Assembly: GCA_030620925.1 (NCBI GenBank)
Contig: JAUXIQ010000002.1
Span: forward strand, 1 to 24,454
Length of the DNA stretch: 24,454 nucleotides
DNA from: JAUXIQ01 sp030620925 [NCBI: Nitrospinota bacterium]
GTDB lineage: Bacteria; JAUXIQ01
Direction: 5' to 3'
Positions within the stretch are counted from its first letter, which is position 1; each line of letters starts with the position of its first letter. This document shows, piece by piece, positions 23,902-24,454 of this stretch. A program made the position numbers and the translations under genes. Below the pieces are notes generated by a model that did not search any database, had not been told where the DNA came from, and saw only the letters and a list, made by a program, of their open reading frames with translations.

Positions 23902-24123
23902 TTACTCCTCCTTAAAATTACATTCATTGTCATAAATCCCTTTATAGTCCGGCCGGCCTATGCTCGGGTCGTTGCTTTCTTTCCGTAGCCGGACCATTTC
24001 ACAGTAGTTTTGCCGGGTATGCTTGGCTATTTCTGCCGGGGTGGGGGACGTCCTCTCTGCCCTAATCCCCACCCCTATGCAAAAACATAGGGCGAACAGT
24101 ACGAGTTTTTCCGTGAGGTTCAT
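23902..24123 (-). CDS. Small exported or membrane protein
   Basis: 73 residues with an N-terminal hydrophobic segment (LVLFALCFCIGVGI) that could be a signal peptide or single membrane anchor. The rest is polar, with two cysteines, C41 in RQNYCEMV and C68 in DNECNF, which could form a disulphide outside the cytoplasm. GRPDYKGIYDNEC resembles a block seen in small phage proteins of unknown function. Its ATG overlaps the pentapeptide-repeat stop as ATGA, with GGGGGGA upstream. Confidence 0.65.
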   Translation of the reverse strand: MNLTEKLVLFALCFCIGVGIRAERTSPTPAEIAKHTRQNYCEMVRLRKESNDPSIGRPDYKGIYDNECNFKEE

Positions 24124-24454
24124 ATCCCCCCCATTTCCCCAACTCTATGAAACTGGTTAACATAATCTCTAATCGCCGAGAGTATGGCCTTTTCCTCGTC
24201 CGTGACGTCTTCCGCGTGCTTCAAAAGGCTGGCGAAATGATATCCAATTTGTCTCCGTTGTTTCAGGTCAGTTTTCATCTTTAAAGAACCGCACCAAAGC
24301 GGCAAACTTGAAAAGTCAAGGTTCGCCCGGGTCAGGTCCGCCCGGGTCAGGTTCGCCCCGGTCAGGTTCGCCCGGGTCAGGTTCGCCCAGGTCAGGTCCG
24401 CCCGGGTCAGGTCCGCCCGGGTCAGGTCCGCCCAGGTCAGGTCCGCCCGGGTCA
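24120..24454 (-). CDS. Pentapeptide-repeat protein, 5' part outside the window
   Basis: The frame enters from the right edge and ends with TGA at 24120. The visible 111 residues begin with nine consecutive pentapeptides of the type L-T-R/W/G-A-N/D, a right-handed beta-helix fold. A non-repeat end follows: LDFSSLPLWCGSLKMKTDLK, a helical QRRQIGYHFASLLK part, and IRDYVNQFHRVGEMG. The LPLWCGSL plus helical end resembles phage pentapeptide-repeat proteins. It is the first visible gene of the leftward operon. An internal start (ATG at 24278) would give only the C-terminal end and is less likely, because the repeat frame is open and in phase. Confidence 0.8.
   Translation of the reverse strand, partial: TRADLTWADLTRADLTRADLTWANLTRANLTGANLTRADLTRANLDFSSLPLWCGSLKMKTDLKQRRQIGYHFASLLKHAEDVTDEEKAILSAIRDYVNQFHRVGEMGGI
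24321..24454 (-). repeat. 15-bp tandem repeat array coding for pentapeptides
   Basis: Nine adjacent 15-bp units, close to GGTCAGGTCCGCCCG on the plus strand, continue past the window edge. Units differ at only a few positions (C or T in GTC/GTT; CCCG, CCCA or CCCC). They are in phase with the minus-strand frame and give LTRAD, LTWAD, LTWAN, LTGAN and LTRAN pentapeptides. Confidence 0.92.

Noticed and set aside
24120-24305. Separate 61-residue gene starting at a TTG near 24305
   Set aside because: The same frame continues without a stop through the pentapeptide repeats to the window edge, so this is the C-terminal end of a larger protein.
24300-24454. CRISPR array at the right end
   Set aside because: Units of 15 bp directly adjoin with no spacers and stay in a coding frame; this is a pentapeptide-coding tandem repeat.

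Overview
The window is part of the late region of a tailed, contractile-tailed (myovirus-type) double-stranded DNA bacteriophage or prophage. No bacterial housekeeping gene, rRNA or tRNA, integrase or transposase is visible. The head genes are of the lambda order and families, and the tail and baseplate genes are of the Mu order and families, so this is a lambda-head/Mu-tail mosaic. The host cannot be read directly. The 3TM-holin domain and the TIGR02594-type CHAP lysin recall phages and gene transfer agents of Alphaproteobacteria, and a predicted lipoprotein fits a Gram-negative host. This host guess is an inference.

Layout. 80-2924: terminase small and large subunits. 2942-8791: gpW-like joiner, portal, an extra structural protein, ClpP-type prohead protease with an in-frame scaffold, gpD-like decoration protein, major capsid protein, a strong hairpin, then small head-completion genes. 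8788-9453: probable tail terminator. 9468-12076: sheath, tube, and the tail assembly chaperone with an overlapping -1-frame extension that is easy to miss. 12078-19595: tape measure, then Mu gp43, gp44, gp45, gp46, gp47 and gp48 homologues in Mu order. 19607-21778: one large beta-helical tail spike. 21793-23478: lysis and membrane-protein cluster, including a single protein that joins a holin-like membrane domain to a CHAP endolysin, a 20-residue lysine-rich peptide, and three small membrane proteins whose reading frames overlap.

From 23475 to the right edge the strand switches. A compact leftward operon encodes, in transcription order, a pentapeptide-repeat protein (cut by the window edge), a small membrane or secreted protein, a zinc-ribbon protein and a predicted lipoprotein. 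It meets the late operon with overlapping stop codons. These four genes look like accessory, host-interacting functions.

The rightward genes are packed end to start, often with ATGA or GTGA overlaps, and look like one long late transcript. The RNA elements visible in it are an 11-bp hairpin after the major capsid gene and two competing hairpins before the tail chaperone gene. No stretch of more than 300 bases lacks a gene once the chaperone extension (about 11855-12076) is counted. The observations most worth following are the holin-endolysin fusion, the FtsK-gamma-like domain in the small terminase, the chaperone leader and frameshift region, and the leftward accessory operon.
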